Source of the DNA: Gammaproteobacteria bacterium
GTDB taxonomy: Bacteria; Pseudomonadota; Gammaproteobacteria; Pseudomonadales; Alcanivoracaceae
Assembly (NCBI GenBank): GCA_018067045.1
Contig: JAGPVL010000017.1
Coordinates: forward strand, 186,001-250,000
Reading direction: 5' to 3'
Length of the DNA stretch: 64,000 nucleotides
The notes under the pieces are model-generated. The model did not search any database. It was not told where the DNA came from and saw nothing but the letters and a program-made list of their open reading frames with translations. This document shows, in pieces, positions 9,451-19,459 of the stretch (positions within the stretch are counted from its first letter, which is position 1; every line of letters starts with the position of its first letter). The position numbers and the translations under genes were made by a program.

Positions 9451-10463
9451 TGTCACGTGCTATTTCGTTAGCGGTTGTGGGAGCGACAGGGTTGGTTGGC
9501 GAGGCGCTGCTGGCGCTGCTGGCTGATTCGGATATCAAATTCAGCTCCATACATGCATTGGCCTCAGATGAGTCTGCAGGCAAGCGCGTCGAGTATGCGG
9601 AGAAAATGCTGAAGGTTGAGGCACTGGAATCGTTCGATTTCTCGAGCGTTGAGGTAGCAATATTTGCGGTGCCGGCGGCGGTTAGTGCTCAGCACAGTCG
9701 CGCGGCCGCAGAGCAGGGTTGTTTGGCATTAGATTTATCCGGTGTCTGGCTTGCTGATCCCTCTGTTCCTGTGTGGTGCGCAGGAGTGCAGGACGTCGAT
9801 ACGGAAATTTTGCGTGAGACGCGTTTGCTGTCTGTGATGACCGGTGCGGCCGCGGTGATCGCTGAGTATGTGCATGCGCTGTCTGATCTGCGGCCTCGTT
9901 TAGCGTCGTCTGTGGTTTTGTTGCCAGCATCTGCGGGCGGTCGAGATGCGGTTGAGGACCTCGCTCGTCAAACGGCGCGCTTGCTCAGTAGCCAAGATCC
10001 GGAGCCTGGGATTTTCCCAGCGCCAAGCGCGTTTGCAGTATTTAGCGCCGGCGTATCAGCGACTGGCAGCGGGCCGGTAGCGCCGGAGCAAACCGCTCAG
10101 GTGGGTTTGAGCCGTTTGCGCGCCCTTGCGGCGGTGCAGAACACGGTCCAAGTGAGCTGGGTGCCGAGCTTTTTTGGTATGTCGCTAGGCATCACTGTGC
10201 ACTGTGAACAGCCGGTATCGGCTGACGTTGCTGCGCAGATGCTGGAGCAAGCTGGAATGCCTCCCGTTTCAGCCGAGCTGGGGCGTGAGCCGGTGACATT
10301 AACCGGTGAGTTGCCGGAGCGGAGTGCGAAAGTGGCGAATCTCGCTGTCGGTGGGGTCGGTGGGAATCAGCTAAGCAGTTGGATTGGGGTGGATAATGTT
10401 CGTTATGGTGCTGCGTTCAAGGGTGTACAAATCCTTCAATTGTTGATAAAAGACTATCTGTAA
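9450..10463 (+). CDS. usg: Asd-like protein (USG-1 type), probably not catalytic
   Basis: 337 residues related to aspartate-semialdehyde dehydrogenase. The nucleotide loop LAVVGATGLVGEALL is kept. Where active enzymes have an Asn-Cys motif, this protein reads LLSVMTGAAAVIAEY, so I see no catalytic cysteine. This matches the USG-1/Asd2 group that sits between asd and fimV in Pseudomonas. It overlaps asd by one base. Loss of the nucleophile suggests a structural, regulatory or moonlighting role; the true function is not known. Confidence 0.87.
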   Translation: MSRAISLAVVGATGLVGEALLALLADSDIKFSSIHALASDESAGKRVEYAEKMLKVEALESFDFSSVEVAIFAVPAAVSAQHSRAAAEQGCLALDLSGVWLADPSVPVWCAGVQDVDTEILRETRLLSVMTGAAAVIAEYVHALSDLRPRLASSVVLLPASAGGRDAVEDLARQTARLLSSQDPEPGIFPAPSAFAVFSAGVSATGSGPVAPEQTAQVGLSRLRALAAVQNTVQVSWVPSFFGMSLGITVHCEQPVSADVAAQMLEQAGMPPVSAELGREPVTLTGELPERSAKVANLAVGGVGGNQLSSWIGVDNVRYGAAFKGVQILQLLIKDYL

Positions 10464-10610
10464 TGGATACTTACTGCCATTATGTGACGCAGTTTCTAGG
10501 TTTCGCCGCCAATTGAAAGCAGTTTGTTTTAGTTGGCGTTATTCGCGGATAACTGCTGTTCAGGGCGGCTTCGGTCAGAACGGCACCAATAATAAGTAAA
10601 GGGCTCAACC

Positions 10611-13568
10611 ATGTTCCGAAAACTGGGTATCGGATTCGCGGCGCTGGCCATGCTGGCCCCAAGTCTTGCATTGGCGCTAGGCGTCGGGGAATACCAGCTG
10701 GAATCGTATCTCAATCAACCATTTAAAATGGAAGTTGAGCTGCTCGACACCGGGGATTTATCTGAGGACGAGATTCTTGCGTCGCTGGCCGCACAGGAAG
10801 ACTTTTCCGCTGCGGGCGTTGAGCGCATGTATTTCCTGACGGACTTGAACTTTGCTGTCAGTCTCGATAACAACGGCGGTGGCACCCTGACGGTTACGTC
10901 TGTTCAGCCGGTTCGTGAGCCCTTTCTCAATTTTTTGGTTGAGTTTCTATGGCCAACCGGACGGTTGTTGCGCGAATACACTGTTCTGTTAGACCCTCCT
11001 GCTTATCGGGCAGAAGAAGCCACTAGTGCTCCGGTTCCTGCCGCGGTACAGGGAACCCCTGTTGTTCCAAGTCAACCGGCTGCGCCAGCGGCGAGTAAGC
11101 AGCCGCGCATTGTTTCCCAGAGCCAGTCACCTAAAAGCCAGAGCGCGCCCATTGAGGTGACTGATCGTCAGGAATACGTAGTGCAAAACGATGACACTAT
11201 GTGGCGCATCGCTCTGAATAATCGTCCAGCACAAAGCATTTCCGTGCAGCAAATGTTGGTTGCCATTCAAACGCTGAATGAAGATGCGTTTATTGATGGC
11301 AACGTTAACTTGGTGCGTGAAGGCACCGTTTTGCGTTTGCCTACGGAAGAAGAAGTTCGTCGAATCAGCACCCGTGAGGCGCTTACCGAAATCGCCGATC
11401 AAAACAGACAATGGCGTGCCAAGCTTGAGGCGCGCGGAATAACGTTGCCAACACGTCCTCAGCTAGATGCGACCCGTCGTGCTGCTGACTCCTCAGCAAA
11501 GCTCGAATCAGCTCCTAAGGCTGGCAAGGTCACTTTGGTTGCACCGGATTCCGCGGAAGGCGAATCATCGACTGGCAGCGCGGCAGGTGCAGGCAAGGGC
11601 GGTGCCTCAGATGGCCGGGCTTTGGAAAATGAGCTGGCTATTCGCGATGAGAATGTTGATCAACTCTCCCGTGAAAACAGTGAATTAACGTCGCGTCTGC
11701 AAGATCTTAGCCAGCAAGTTAATACGAGTGAGCAGCTATTACAGTTGCGCAACGATCAGATTGCCCAGCTTCAGGATCAGCTGCGTAAGCTTAGAGAAGA
11801 GAAGGGCGTTGCGCCGGTAGAGCCTATCGAACTTAATTCAGTCACGCCTGTGCCTGAAATTGCACCTACCGTTTCGGACGAAACAGTGTCGGTGGAAGAA
11901 GAGCCTGATGCTGGAAGCGCCACATCAGACGAGATGGCGACTGAATCAGAAGTGACTGACAGCACCGAAGCATCAGGTGAGTCGGTTGTCGAATCGACTG
12001 ATGTCGAAGGCGTAGTGGATGCTGCAGTAGTGCCTCCAAAGGCGGAAGTTAAGCCTGAGCCGGTGCCGGTTGTTGCGCCTCCCGCTCCGGTTGTGCAGCC
12101 GTCGTTCTTAGAAGAGAACCTGATGATGATTGTCGCAATCGCGGTGGTTGTTATTGTGTTGCTCTTTGGTGGGTTGTTTATCGCTGCGCGCCGTCGTAAT
12201 GCCGACGACGACGATTTGGCGGATGACGAAGAATACAATAGCTATGATGAAGCCGATGACTTTATTGCCATGGGTGAGGCTGATGAAGACGATCTTGGTC
12301 TAGATGACTTGGATATTGATGGTGATCATTCTGCGCCTGAAGCTGGTCAAGATCCGCTTGAAGAAGTTGAAGTTTATACGGCTTATGGGCGTCACGCAGA
12401 AGCTGTGACCTTCCTGAAAGATGAGATTACTAAGGCGCCGGATCGTTCTGACTTAAAAGTGCGTTTGCTTGAGGTGTTGGTCGAAGCACGTGATGTCGAC
12501 GGCTTCGAGCGTGAAGCGGCTGTGCTTGGTGCCGACGCCAGCGTTAAGAAGCGTCTACCCGATTTGCGTGGACAGCTCGGCATTGCTAACGAAGAGCCTT
12601 CGTTAGACGACCTTGAGGTTGATCTGGCTGCAGAATTCGTCGGTCGCTCTAAAGCGGCATCGCGTGATGCGCCAATTGAGTTTGTGCCGCCTACGATCGG
12701 CGGAGATGAACCTGCGGAAGAAGATTCGTTTGATGACACCTTGGTTTTAAGTGCGGCAGACGAAGATGAAAGTTTTGACTTAGAGATGCCTGCAGATTCA
12801 GAAGAGCTATCTCTTGATGGTATGGACGACGAAGAGATTAGTTTTGATCTGGATGATGAGCCAGAGCCTGAAGCTCGTAGTGCCGTAAAGCAAGATCCTG
12901 AGCAGCAAGCGGAGCTTGATGCAGCGTTGAATGTGGCGCCAGCTCTTGATTTGAGTGGCACGTCAACAGGCCAAGAAGAAGAGGTTGATTTCGGTGACAT
13001 TGAGCTTAATGACGCGAGTTTAGAATTTGAAGAAGTTTCAGAGCGCCCCGCGGCAGAAGAGCTTGATTTGTCTTTGGATGATCTTGGTCTTGATGACGAA
13101 GACGAGCTGAGCCTAGAAGACGAGCTTTCCTTGGATGACGCTGGTTCTCTCGATCTTGATGCTGATGATCTAGATCTCGGTCTGGATGATGAAGACGACT
13201 TAACGTTGGACGGGCTGTCTGACGACGACCTGTCGCTTTCTCTGGATGACGATGCGGCAACGGCAGTCGGTATGCCTGCTGTTGATGCGCCAGCAGCAAC
13301 TGTACAGCGTGAGGCGCTTGATGATCTCGGTGCGACGGATGTGCGCGCTGCCGTTGAAACGCAGGATGATGATTTATCGTTAGGCGATGACGATGATTTT
13401 GACTTCCTAGGCGACTCGGATGAGAACGCAACCAAGTTGGATCTCGCTAAAGCTTATATCGATATGGGTGATGCCGAAGGTGCCCGCGATATCCTCGGAG
13501 AAGTGTTGGCTGAGGGTAGTGTGGAGCAGCAAGCGGAAGCCAAAGAGCTTATCGCGCAAGTGGGCTAA
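10611..13568 (+). CDS. fimV: FimV/HubP polar hub protein with LysM domain
   Basis: Large inner-membrane polar organiser needed in relatives for type IV pilus assembly and cAMP control. The 985-residue protein has a signal peptide (residues 1-22), the conserved FimV N-domain (SYLNQPFKMEVELL...LNFLVEFLWPTGRLLREYTVLLDPP), and a LysM peptidoglycan domain at about 188-246. Next come a coiled coil near 340-400, one membrane helix at about 504-526 (MIVAIAVVVIVLLFGGLFIAA), and a long Asp/Glu-rich cytoplasmic region with repeated DLSLDD-type units. It ends in the C-terminal TPR-like FimV motif (DLAKAYIDMGDAEGARDILGEVL). The gene position between asd and truA also matches. Confidence 0.95.
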   Translation: MFRKLGIGFAALAMLAPSLALALGVGEYQLESYLNQPFKMEVELLDTGDLSEDEILASLAAQEDFSAAGVERMYFLTDLNFAVSLDNNGGGTLTVTSVQPVREPFLNFLVEFLWPTGRLLREYTVLLDPPAYRAEEATSAPVPAAVQGTPVVPSQPAAPAASKQPRIVSQSQSPKSQSAPIEVTDRQEYVVQNDDTMWRIALNNRPAQSISVQQMLVAIQTLNEDAFIDGNVNLVREGTVLRLPTEEEVRRISTREALTEIADQNRQWRAKLEARGITLPTRPQLDATRRAADSSAKLESAPKAGKVTLVAPDSAEGESSTGSAAGAGKGGASDGRALENELAIRDENVDQLSRENSELTSRLQDLSQQVNTSEQLLQLRNDQIAQLQDQLRKLREEKGVAPVEPIELNSVTPVPEIAPTVSDETVSVEEEPDAGSATSDEMATESEVTDSTEASGESVVESTDVEGVVDAAVVPPKAEVKPEPVPVVAPPAPVVQPSFLEENLMMIVAIAVVVIVLLFGGLFIAARRRNADDDDLADDEEYNSYDEADDFIAMGEADEDDLGLDDLDIDGDHSAPEAGQDPLEEVEVYTAYGRHAEAVTFLKDEITKAPDRSDLKVRLLEVLVEARDVDGFEREAAVLGADASVKKRLPDLRGQLGIANEEPSLDDLEVDLAAEFVGRSKAASRDAPIEFVPPTIGGDEPAEEDSFDDTLVLSAADEDESFDLEMPADSEELSLDGMDDEEISFDLDDEPEPEARSAVKQDPEQQAELDAALNVAPALDLSGTSTGQEEEVDFGDIELNDASLEFEEVSERPAAEELDLSLDDLGLDDEDELSLEDELSLDDAGSLDLDADDLDLGLDDEDDLTLDGLSDDDLSLSLDDDAATAVGMPAVDAPAATVQREALDDLGATDVRAAVETQDDDLSLGDDDDFDFLGDSDENATKLDLAKAYIDMGDAEGARDILGEVLAEGSVEQQAEAKELIAQVG

Positions 13569-13594
13569 GCTCACGTAAGTGAAGTGGTGACAGA

Positions 13595-13626
13595 AAAGCG
13601 GTGCCGGAAACGGCACCGCTTTTTTT
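13595..13626 (+). terminator. Strong rho-independent terminator after fimV
   Basis: A perfect 12-base-pair stem (13595-13606 with 13611-13622) with a GAAA tetraloop, followed by a T run to 13626. It lies 26 bases after the fimV stop, so truA needs its own promoter in the next 100 bases. Confidence 0.93.
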
Positions 13627-13724
13627 GTTTAATTCGCGGGCATAGATGCTTTTTATGTTGAGACGATTTTATAGGTCTTCTTTCTTCTGCATAATGCAGC
13701 CGTTGAAAGCAGGAAGGTAGAATC

Positions 13725-14534
13725 ATGGCACGTATTGCCTTGGGCGTTGAGTACGACGGAAGTGCGTATCACGGTTGGCAGAGCCAGCTGAAAGATGACG
13801 TGCCCACCGTTCAGGAGGCTGTTGAAAAGGCTTTGTCCGTGGTCGCGAATCATAAAGTAAAGGTGATTTGTGCTGGGCGAACGGATGCCGGTGTTCACGG
13901 CACAGGGCAAGTTATCCACTTCGATAGTGACTCCGTTCGTGATGAAAAGGCTTGGGTGGCGGGGACAAACAGCAACCTGCCTAAAGGTATCGCGCTAAGG
14001 TGGGCTCGCTCTGTTGGTGATGATTTTCATGCTCGGTTTGTCGCGCACTCTCGCCGTTATCGATATGTGATTTATAATCATCGAACGCGTCCCGCGCTTT
14101 TTAATCGTCAGGTTAGTTGGGATTACCGAACGCTGGATATAACTCTGATGCAGGAGGCTGCGCGGTATCTAGTGGGTACCCATGATTTTAGCGCTTATCG
14201 CGGGGTGAGCTGTCAGGCTAAGTCGCCGATTAAGACGCTTCATCATCTGCAACTCTACCGGCAAGGGCCTATGTTGGTGCTGGAAGTGGAAGCCAATGCC
14301 TTTCTTTTGCATATGGTCCGCAATATCGCAGGGGTATTGATGGCAGTAGGTGCTGGCGAGCGCCCCCCTGAGTGGGCTCGTGAGGTGCTCGAGTCACGTG
14401 ATCGCAAGCAGGGCGGGGTAACGGCGCCGCCCTATGGTCTTTATATGGTTGGCGTTGGGTATCCGTCTCAGTTCGGTTTGCCAGAGCCGGAGTATGGTCC
14501 GGTATGGTTGCCACACGATTTGTCTGATTGGTAA
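13725..14534 (+). CDS. truA: tRNA pseudouridine(38-40) synthase
   Basis: Converts uridines 38-40 of the tRNA anticodon arm to pseudouridine. 269 residues; MARIALGVEYDGSAYHGWQ is the typical start, and the catalytic aspartate is residue 54 in CAGRTDAGVHG. The LLHMVRNIAGVLMAVG segment is the conserved C-terminal motif. It sits downstream of fimV and just upstream of trpF, as in Pseudomonas. Confidence 0.96.
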   Translation: MARIALGVEYDGSAYHGWQSQLKDDVPTVQEAVEKALSVVANHKVKVICAGRTDAGVHGTGQVIHFDSDSVRDEKAWVAGTNSNLPKGIALRWARSVGDDFHARFVAHSRRYRYVIYNHRTRPALFNRQVSWDYRTLDITLMQEAARYLVGTHDFSAYRGVSCQAKSPIKTLHHLQLYRQGPMLVLEVEANAFLLHMVRNIAGVLMAVGAGERPPEWAREVLESRDRKQGGVTAPPYGLYMVGVGYPSQFGLPEPEYGPVWLPHDLSDW

Positions 14535-14585
14535 TGACGCCAGCGCGCCGCATTTTTGTTAGACTTTGCCTCCTTGGAGGATACC

Positions 14586-15236
14586 TTGCACCGAACCCGC
14601 GTTAAAATCTGTGGAATTACCCGCGCTGAAGACATGCGTGTCGCTGTGGCGGCGGGTGCAGATGCGCTTGGCTTCGTCTTTTACCCACCTAGCCCGCGCG
14701 CTGTAACGGTAGAGCAGGCGAGGGAGATCGTTGCTCAAACTCCAGCGTTTGTTACCACGGTTGGGCTTTTCGTCAATCCAACCCGCACAGAGGTTGAGGC
14801 AGTTTTGGCGAGTGTTTCATTGGATATGCTGCAGTTCCACGGCGACGAGTCCGCCGAATTTTGTCAGTCTTTCGGGCGCCCCTTTATTAAGGCCGTGCGT
14901 ATGAAGGAGGGCTTGGACCTTCGCAGCGTACGTGACGAGTTTTCAGCGGCAAGAGGTTTGCTTGTTGATACCTATGTGTCAGGTGTTCCCGGTGGCACGG
15001 GCGAGCGTTTTGATTGGTGTGTGTTGCCGTCGTCGATGCGCCATGAGTTGATTCTGGCGGGTGGATTGACGCCGCACAATATTGCCAGTGCTGTGGAGCA
15101 AGTTCGGCCTTGGGCCGTGGATGTTAGTGGCGGCGTTGAAGATTTGGACGACGCCGGTAAGCCGCGTGGAGGCATTAAATCTGCGCAGGCGATTCAAGAT
15201 TTTATTGTAGGAGTAAATAGTGTCAGACCTTCCTGA
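14586..15236 (+). CDS. trpF: Phosphoribosylanthranilate isomerase
   Basis: Third step from chorismate to tryptophan, a TIM-barrel Amadori isomerase. I start it at the TTG at 14586 because GGAGG lies at 14576-14580, five bases upstream. That gives [13 protein letters not shown], the normal family N-terminus, and 216 residues. The in-frame TTG at 14556 would add ten atypical residues. The catalytic Cys is in KICGIT and the catalytic Asp in LLVDTYVSG; the phosphate loop is [10 protein letters not shown]. The 3' end overlaps trpB by 17 bases, so translation of the two is coupled. Confidence 0.93.
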   Translation: MHRTRVKICGITRAEDMRVAVAAGADALGFVFYPPSPRAVTVEQAREIVAQTPAFVTTVGLFVNPTRTEVEAVLASVSLDMLQFHGDESAEFCQSFGRPFIKAVRMKEGLDLRSVRDEFSAARGLLVDTYVSGVPGGTGERFDWCVLPSSMRHELILAGGLTPHNIASAVEQVRPWAVDVSGGVEDLDDAGKPRGGIKSAQAIQDFIVGVNSVRPS

Positions 15237-16431
15237 TTTTAGTTCTGTACCGGATGAGCGTGGCCATTTTGGTATTTATGGTGGGCGCTTTGTTTCTGAG
15301 ACCTTGATGGGCGCACTGAGCGAGTTAGAAGAGATTTACGCGCGCTTGAAGGATGATGCAAAATTTAGGGCCGATTTTGATTACGATCTTGCGCATTATG
15401 TTGGCCGACCTTCGCCGTTGTATTTTGCTGAGCGGTTGACTGAAAAAGTTGGCGGCGCACAAATCTGGCTAAAGCGTGAAGATTTAAATCACACTGGTGC
15501 GCATAAAATAAACAACACTATTGGTCAAGCGTTGCTGGCGAAGCATACGGGTAAAACGCGCGTTATTGCTGAAACCGGTGCAGGTCAGCATGGCGTTGCT
15601 ACGGCAACGGTTGCTGCGCGCTTGGGAATGAAGTGCGTTGTGTACATGGGAGCCGACGATGTTGAGCGACAGAAACTCAATGTCTTCAGAATGAAACTTC
15701 TCGGCGCGGAAGTCGTTCCCGTAACGTCTGGTTCGCGGACATTAAAAGATGCCATGAACGAAGCGATGCGCGACTGGGTGACCAATGTCGATGACACGTT
15801 TTATATTATTGGCACTGTCGCGGGGCCGCATCCGTATCCCATGTTAGTGCGTGATTTTCAATGTGTCATCGGTCGCGAAGCACGAGCGCAAAGCTTGGCT
15901 CAGGCTGACAAGCTTCCTGATGCGTTGGTTGCGTGTGTCGGTGGCGGTTCAAATGCGATTGGCTTGTTTCATCCGTTTCTTAATGATGAAAGCGTTTCTA
16001 TGTACGGCGTAGAAGCGGCTGGTGATGGTATTGAAACGGGTCGTCATGCGGCGCCGTTAGCGGCAGGGCGACCAGGTGTTTTGCATGGTAACCGCACGTA
16101 TTTAATGGAAACGGATGACGGACAGATTATTGAAACCCACTCTGTTTCTGCAGGGCTTGATTATCCCGGTGTTGGGCCAGAGCACGCGTGGTTGAAAGAT
16201 ACGGGGCGTGTTAATTATGTTTCTGTTACGGATACAGAAGCGCTGAATGCATTTCGAGAGCTGACGCGCGTTGAGGGAATTATGCCTGCGCTTGAGTCCA
16301 GCCATGCGGTGGCTTATGCGGAAAAGTTAGCGCGAGAAATGCCAAAAGATAAAATGATCGTGGTGAATTTGTCGGGCCGTGGTGACAAAGATATTCACAC
16401 CGTCGCATCGCTTGATCATATTGAAGTGTAA
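15220..16431 (+). CDS. trpB: Tryptophan synthase beta chain
   Basis: Condenses indole and serine to tryptophan using PLP. 403 residues from a GTG start at 15220 inside the end of trpF. The PLP lysine is residue 96 in [26 protein letters not shown] is the substrate loop and [10 protein letters not shown] the phosphate loop. In P. aeruginosa trpBA sit elsewhere next to trpI; here they are between trpF and accD, and no TrpI-type LysR gene adjoins them. Regulation is therefore probably different. Confidence 0.97.
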   Translation: MSDLPDFSSVPDERGHFGIYGGRFVSETLMGALSELEEIYARLKDDAKFRADFDYDLAHYVGRPSPLYFAERLTEKVGGAQIWLKREDLNHTGAHKINNTIGQALLAKHTGKTRVIAETGAGQHGVATATVAARLGMKCVVYMGADDVERQKLNVFRMKLLGAEVVPVTSGSRTLKDAMNEAMRDWVTNVDDTFYIIGTVAGPHPYPMLVRDFQCVIGREARAQSLAQADKLPDALVACVGGGSNAIGLFHPFLNDESVSMYGVEAAGDGIETGRHAAPLAAGRPGVLHGNRTYLMETDDGQIIETHSVSAGLDYPGVGPEHAWLKDTGRVNYVSVTDTEALNAFRELTRVEGIMPALESSHAVAYAEKLAREMPKDKMIVVNLSGRGDKDIHTVASLDHIEV

Positions 16432-16440
16432 GGATTGAAG

Positions 16441-17247
16441 ATGAGTCGTATTGCGAATTGTTTTGAGCAGCTCTCGAGTACCGGTCGTAAAGCGTTGATC
16501 CCCTTTATTACTGCGGGAGACCCAGCGCCAGCACATACCGTGGGATTTATGCACGCGATGGTTGAGGCGGGCGCGGATATTATTGAACTGGGTGTGCCGT
16601 TCTCGGATCCTATGGCGGATGGTCCTGTGATTCAGCTGGCCTGCGAGCGTTCTCTTGCTGCGGGCACATCGCTGTCCGGCGTGCTGAAAATGGTTGCTGA
16701 ATTCCGGCAGAGTAACAGCGATACGCCCGTGGTGTTGATGGGGTACCTCAACCCCATTGAGGCGATGGGGTACGAAGTGTTTGCTGACCGTTGTGTCGAA
16801 GTAGGTGTTGATGGCGTGCTGTTGGTCGATTTGCCGCCGGAAGAGTCGGGAGACGTGGCGCCGTTGTTCCGTGAGCGCCACCTTGATCTGGTCTTTCTGC
16901 TGGCGCCAACAACCTCGGAAGAGCGTGTGGCGCTGATCGCAAAAGCGGGCAGTGGTTATCTATACTATGTTTCCCTGAAGGGCGTTACTGGCGCGGCGAC
17001 GCTAGATGTTGACTCCGTACAGGCCAAGGTTGACACAATTCGCAAACATACAAAATTGCCCGTTGGCGTAGGGTTTGGTATCAAGGACGCGGATTCAGCA
17101 AAGGCGGTGTCCGCGGTGGCTGATGGGGTCGTGGTGGGCAGTGCGCTGGTACAGCGAATTGCTGATAACCAAGGGCGTCCGGAGGTTATCTCGGGGCAGC
17201 TCCAAGAGGTTTTGTCTGCGATGCGTCAGGCAATGGACGCTCACTAA
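16441..17247 (+). CDS. trpA: Tryptophan synthase alpha chain
   Basis: Cleaves indole-3-glycerol phosphate to indole for channelling to TrpB. Started at ATG 16441 because AAGGA at 16430-16434 is six bases upstream; an in-frame TTG at 16435 would lie almost on top of that site. The 268-residue protein has the catalytic Glu49 ([10 protein letters not shown]) and Asp60 (MADGP). [16 protein letters not shown] and LPVGVGFGI are the phosphate-binding parts. The gene begins nine bases after the trpB stop. Confidence 0.96.
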   Translation: MSRIANCFEQLSSTGRKALIPFITAGDPAPAHTVGFMHAMVEAGADIIELGVPFSDPMADGPVIQLACERSLAAGTSLSGVLKMVAEFRQSNSDTPVVLMGYLNPIEAMGYEVFADRCVEVGVDGVLLVDLPPEESGDVAPLFRERHLDLVFLLAPTTSEERVALIAKAGSGYLYYVSLKGVTGAATLDVDSVQAKVDTIRKHTKLPVGVGFGIKDADSAKAVSAVADGVVVGSALVQRIADNQGRPEVISGQLQEVLSAMRQAMDAH

Positions 17248-17300
17248 TTGATTGCATTGGTTAACCAATGTGAGTTTGCCTATTTAAGGGTCGTGTTAGG

Positions 17301-18176
17301 ATGAGTAATAGCAATTGGCTGGAGAAAATCTTGCCTGCAATTCGGAAGTCAGACACGGATAGCCGACGCACCAATATCCCGGAAGGGCTGTGGCGTAAAT
17401 GTCCGCGTTGCGAAGGCGTTTTGTATCGTCCCGAGCTTGAGCGGAATATGGAAGTCTGCCCGAAATGCGAACATCATTTACGTATCGGCGCGCGGCGGCG
17501 TTTGTCGCTATTTCTTGATGACGGCCCACAGTCAGAAATTGGCGCAGACATCGAACCGGTCGATCGCCTGAAGTTTAAGGACACCAAAAAATACAAAGAT
17601 CGTTTAGTGGCGGCGCAAAAGGCGACCTCGGAAACGGATGCGCTGATTGTTTTGCGCGGTAAGTTAAATGATTTGCCTCTAGTTGCGGCCGCGTTTGAAT
17701 TTAACTTTATGGGCGGCTCAATGGGGTCGGTCGTCGGCGAACGTTTTGTTCAGGCGGTCGATATTTGTTTGGCGAATGATTTGCCGTTGGTGTGTTTTGC
17801 GGCCAGTGGTGGAGCTCGCATGCAAGAGGCGCTGTTCTCCTTGATGCAAATGGCTCGTACCAGTGCAGCGCTACAGCGAATGCGCGATGCCGGGCTGCCC
17901 TTTATTTCGGTGTTAACTGACCCTGTCTATGGCGGAGTGTCTGCTTCATTGGCAATGCTCGGCGACGTAAATATTGCTGAGCCGGGTGCCTTGATTGGTT
18001 TTGCTGGCCCCCGGGTTATTGAGCAGACCGTTCGGCAAAAGCTGCCGGAAGGTTTCCAGCGTAGTGAGTTCCTGGTCGACCACGGCGCAATTGATATGAT
18101 TGTTGCTCGGCATGATATGCGCGATACCTTGTATCGTTTGTTGTCTGCTATGACAGGCGCACCGGTCGCAGCCTAA
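17301..18176 (+). CDS. accD: Acetyl-CoA carboxylase carboxyltransferase beta subunit
   Basis: First committed step of fatty-acid synthesis, partner of AccA. 291 residues. The N-terminal zinc ribbon is clear with Cys34, Cys37, Cys53 and Cys56 (CPRC...CPKC), followed by the crotonase-like carboxyltransferase fold ([32 protein letters not shown]). The accD-folC-dedD-cvpA-purF order is a widely conserved gammaproteobacterial cluster. Confidence 0.97.
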   Translation: MSNSNWLEKILPAIRKSDTDSRRTNIPEGLWRKCPRCEGVLYRPELERNMEVCPKCEHHLRIGARRRLSLFLDDGPQSEIGADIEPVDRLKFKDTKKYKDRLVAAQKATSETDALIVLRGKLNDLPLVAAAFEFNFMGGSMGSVVGERFVQAVDICLANDLPLVCFAASGGARMQEALFSLMQMARTSAALQRMRDAGLPFISVLTDPVYGGVSASLAMLGDVNIAEPGALIGFAGPRVIEQTVRQKLPEGFQRSEFLVDHGAIDMIVARHDMRDTLYRLLSAMTGAPVAA

Positions 18177-18212
18177 TGGTGCGAAAAGGGCTGTAGAAAG
18201 GGACGCCAGACT

Positions 18213-19451
18213 GTGACACTTGATCAGTGGCTCGCGCGAATCGAGCAAATGCATCCGGCGGAAATCGAACTTGGTCTTGAGCGAATCTCGGCGGTGGCTG
18301 CGCGCATGGCGTTGCTGCCGCTACAGAGCGGCTCGATTGTCGTCGCCGGCACCAATGGCAAGGGCTCAACGGTTGCTTTACTTGATGGTCTTGCCCGCGA
18401 CGTTGGCTTGCGCACGGGTGTCTATACTTCTCCTCATTTGGTTCGTTTCAACGAGCGGGTGCGCATTAACGGTACGCCGGTTGATGACGAGAGTCTGTGT
18501 CAGGCCTTTGATGCAATTGAGAGCGCTCGCGGCGCGATAAAACTTACCTATTTTGAATTCACCACGCTGGCAGCGTTATACCTGTTTGGCGCGCATGAGT
18601 TGGACTTGTGTATTCTTGAAGTTGGGCTGGGCGGTCGTCTGGATGCGGTTAATTTGGTTGATGCCGATGTTGCGATTATTACCTCTATTGGCCTAGATCA
18701 CACCGATTGGCTGGGTGATAGCAGAGAGTTGATCGCCGCCGAGAAAGCGGGAGTTCGTCGTCAAGGTCGGCCGTTGCTTTTTGCAGGCGCAGATATGCCG
18801 TCTACAGTTCCGCAGCTATGTCAGGCAGATGGCGTTCCATTGCTTGTTGCGGGTGAGGCGTTTCATGGTGCTGACGGTAAAATTCATTGGTTGGACCAAG
18901 CTGGAGCAATAAAGACGCTCCGACTGACCGGACGAATTCCTTTAGGTGAAGATAATTTAGCCGCCGCTGTTCAGGCGTTGGCACTGATGGGCTTGCTAAA
19001 GCCTGATCGCATTGAGGCTGTTGCACGCCGTGTTAGCGTTCCCGGCCGATGCCAGTCCTTTATGCTCGATGGCGTTGAATGGGTGCTGGACGTTGGGCAC
19101 AACACGGAGGCGCTACAGCGCTTTGGAGCCAATTTGGCGGAAGCTCAGGGTGAGACCTATGCGTTAGTGGCTATGCTGGTAGATAAACCGGCGGAAAAGG
19201 CGCTCGCGACCTTTGTGCCGAGGGTGTCTCACTGGTATCTTGCCGGGCTAACTGGTGCGCGTGGCCAATCTGCCGAGCAGCTGCGAGACAGTTTACCTGC
19301 AGCGGTGAGTATTGGGGGCTGTTTTACGAATGTGGCGGAAGCTGTTTCTGTGTTGCGAGAGGCCGTATCACCAAGTGATAGGGTGCTAGTATTTGGGTCT
19401 TTTTTTACCGTTGCTGAGGCTGCTCAAGCCTTAGCAATAGTGTTGGAGTAA
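18213..19451 (+). CDS. folC: Dihydrofolate/folylpolyglutamate synthase
   Basis: Adds glutamate to dihydropteroate and to folates. 412 residues from a GTG start at 18213. The Mur-ligase ATP loop IVVAGTNGKGST lies near residue 48 and the dihydropteroate-binding region is YTSPHLVRFNERVRING. LEVGLGGRLDAVN and the C-terminal WVLDVGHN domain complete the ligase. It follows accD by 36 bases and is followed by dedD after 8 bases. Confidence 0.95.
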   Translation: MTLDQWLARIEQMHPAEIELGLERISAVAARMALLPLQSGSIVVAGTNGKGSTVALLDGLARDVGLRTGVYTSPHLVRFNERVRINGTPVDDESLCQAFDAIESARGAIKLTYFEFTTLAALYLFGAHELDLCILEVGLGGRLDAVNLVDADVAIITSIGLDHTDWLGDSRELIAAEKAGVRRQGRPLLFAGADMPSTVPQLCQADGVPLLVAGEAFHGADGKIHWLDQAGAIKTLRLTGRIPLGEDNLAAAVQALALMGLLKPDRIEAVARRVSVPGRCQSFMLDGVEWVLDVGHNTEALQRFGANLAEAQGETYALVAMLVDKPAEKALATFVPRVSHWYLAGLTGARGQSAEQLRDSLPAAVSIGGCFTNVAEAVSVLREAVSPSDRVLVFGSFFTVAEAAQALAIVLE

Positions 19452-19459
19452 CGATTACC

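Noticed and set aside
11777-12238. 153-codon minus-strand frame with serine/threonine repeats
   Set aside because: Antisense of the fimV linker and membrane segment; no supporting signals.
12392-13435. 347-codon open frame on the minus strand, very rich in serine and arginine
   Set aside because: It is the antisense of the Asp/Glu/Leu-rich repeats of fimV; low-complexity GAT/GAA codons leave no stops on the opposite strand. No ribosome site or domain.
14526-14585. Upstream TTG start for trpF at 14556
   Set aside because: The GGAGG at 14576-14580 is inside that extension and correctly placed for the TTG at 14586.
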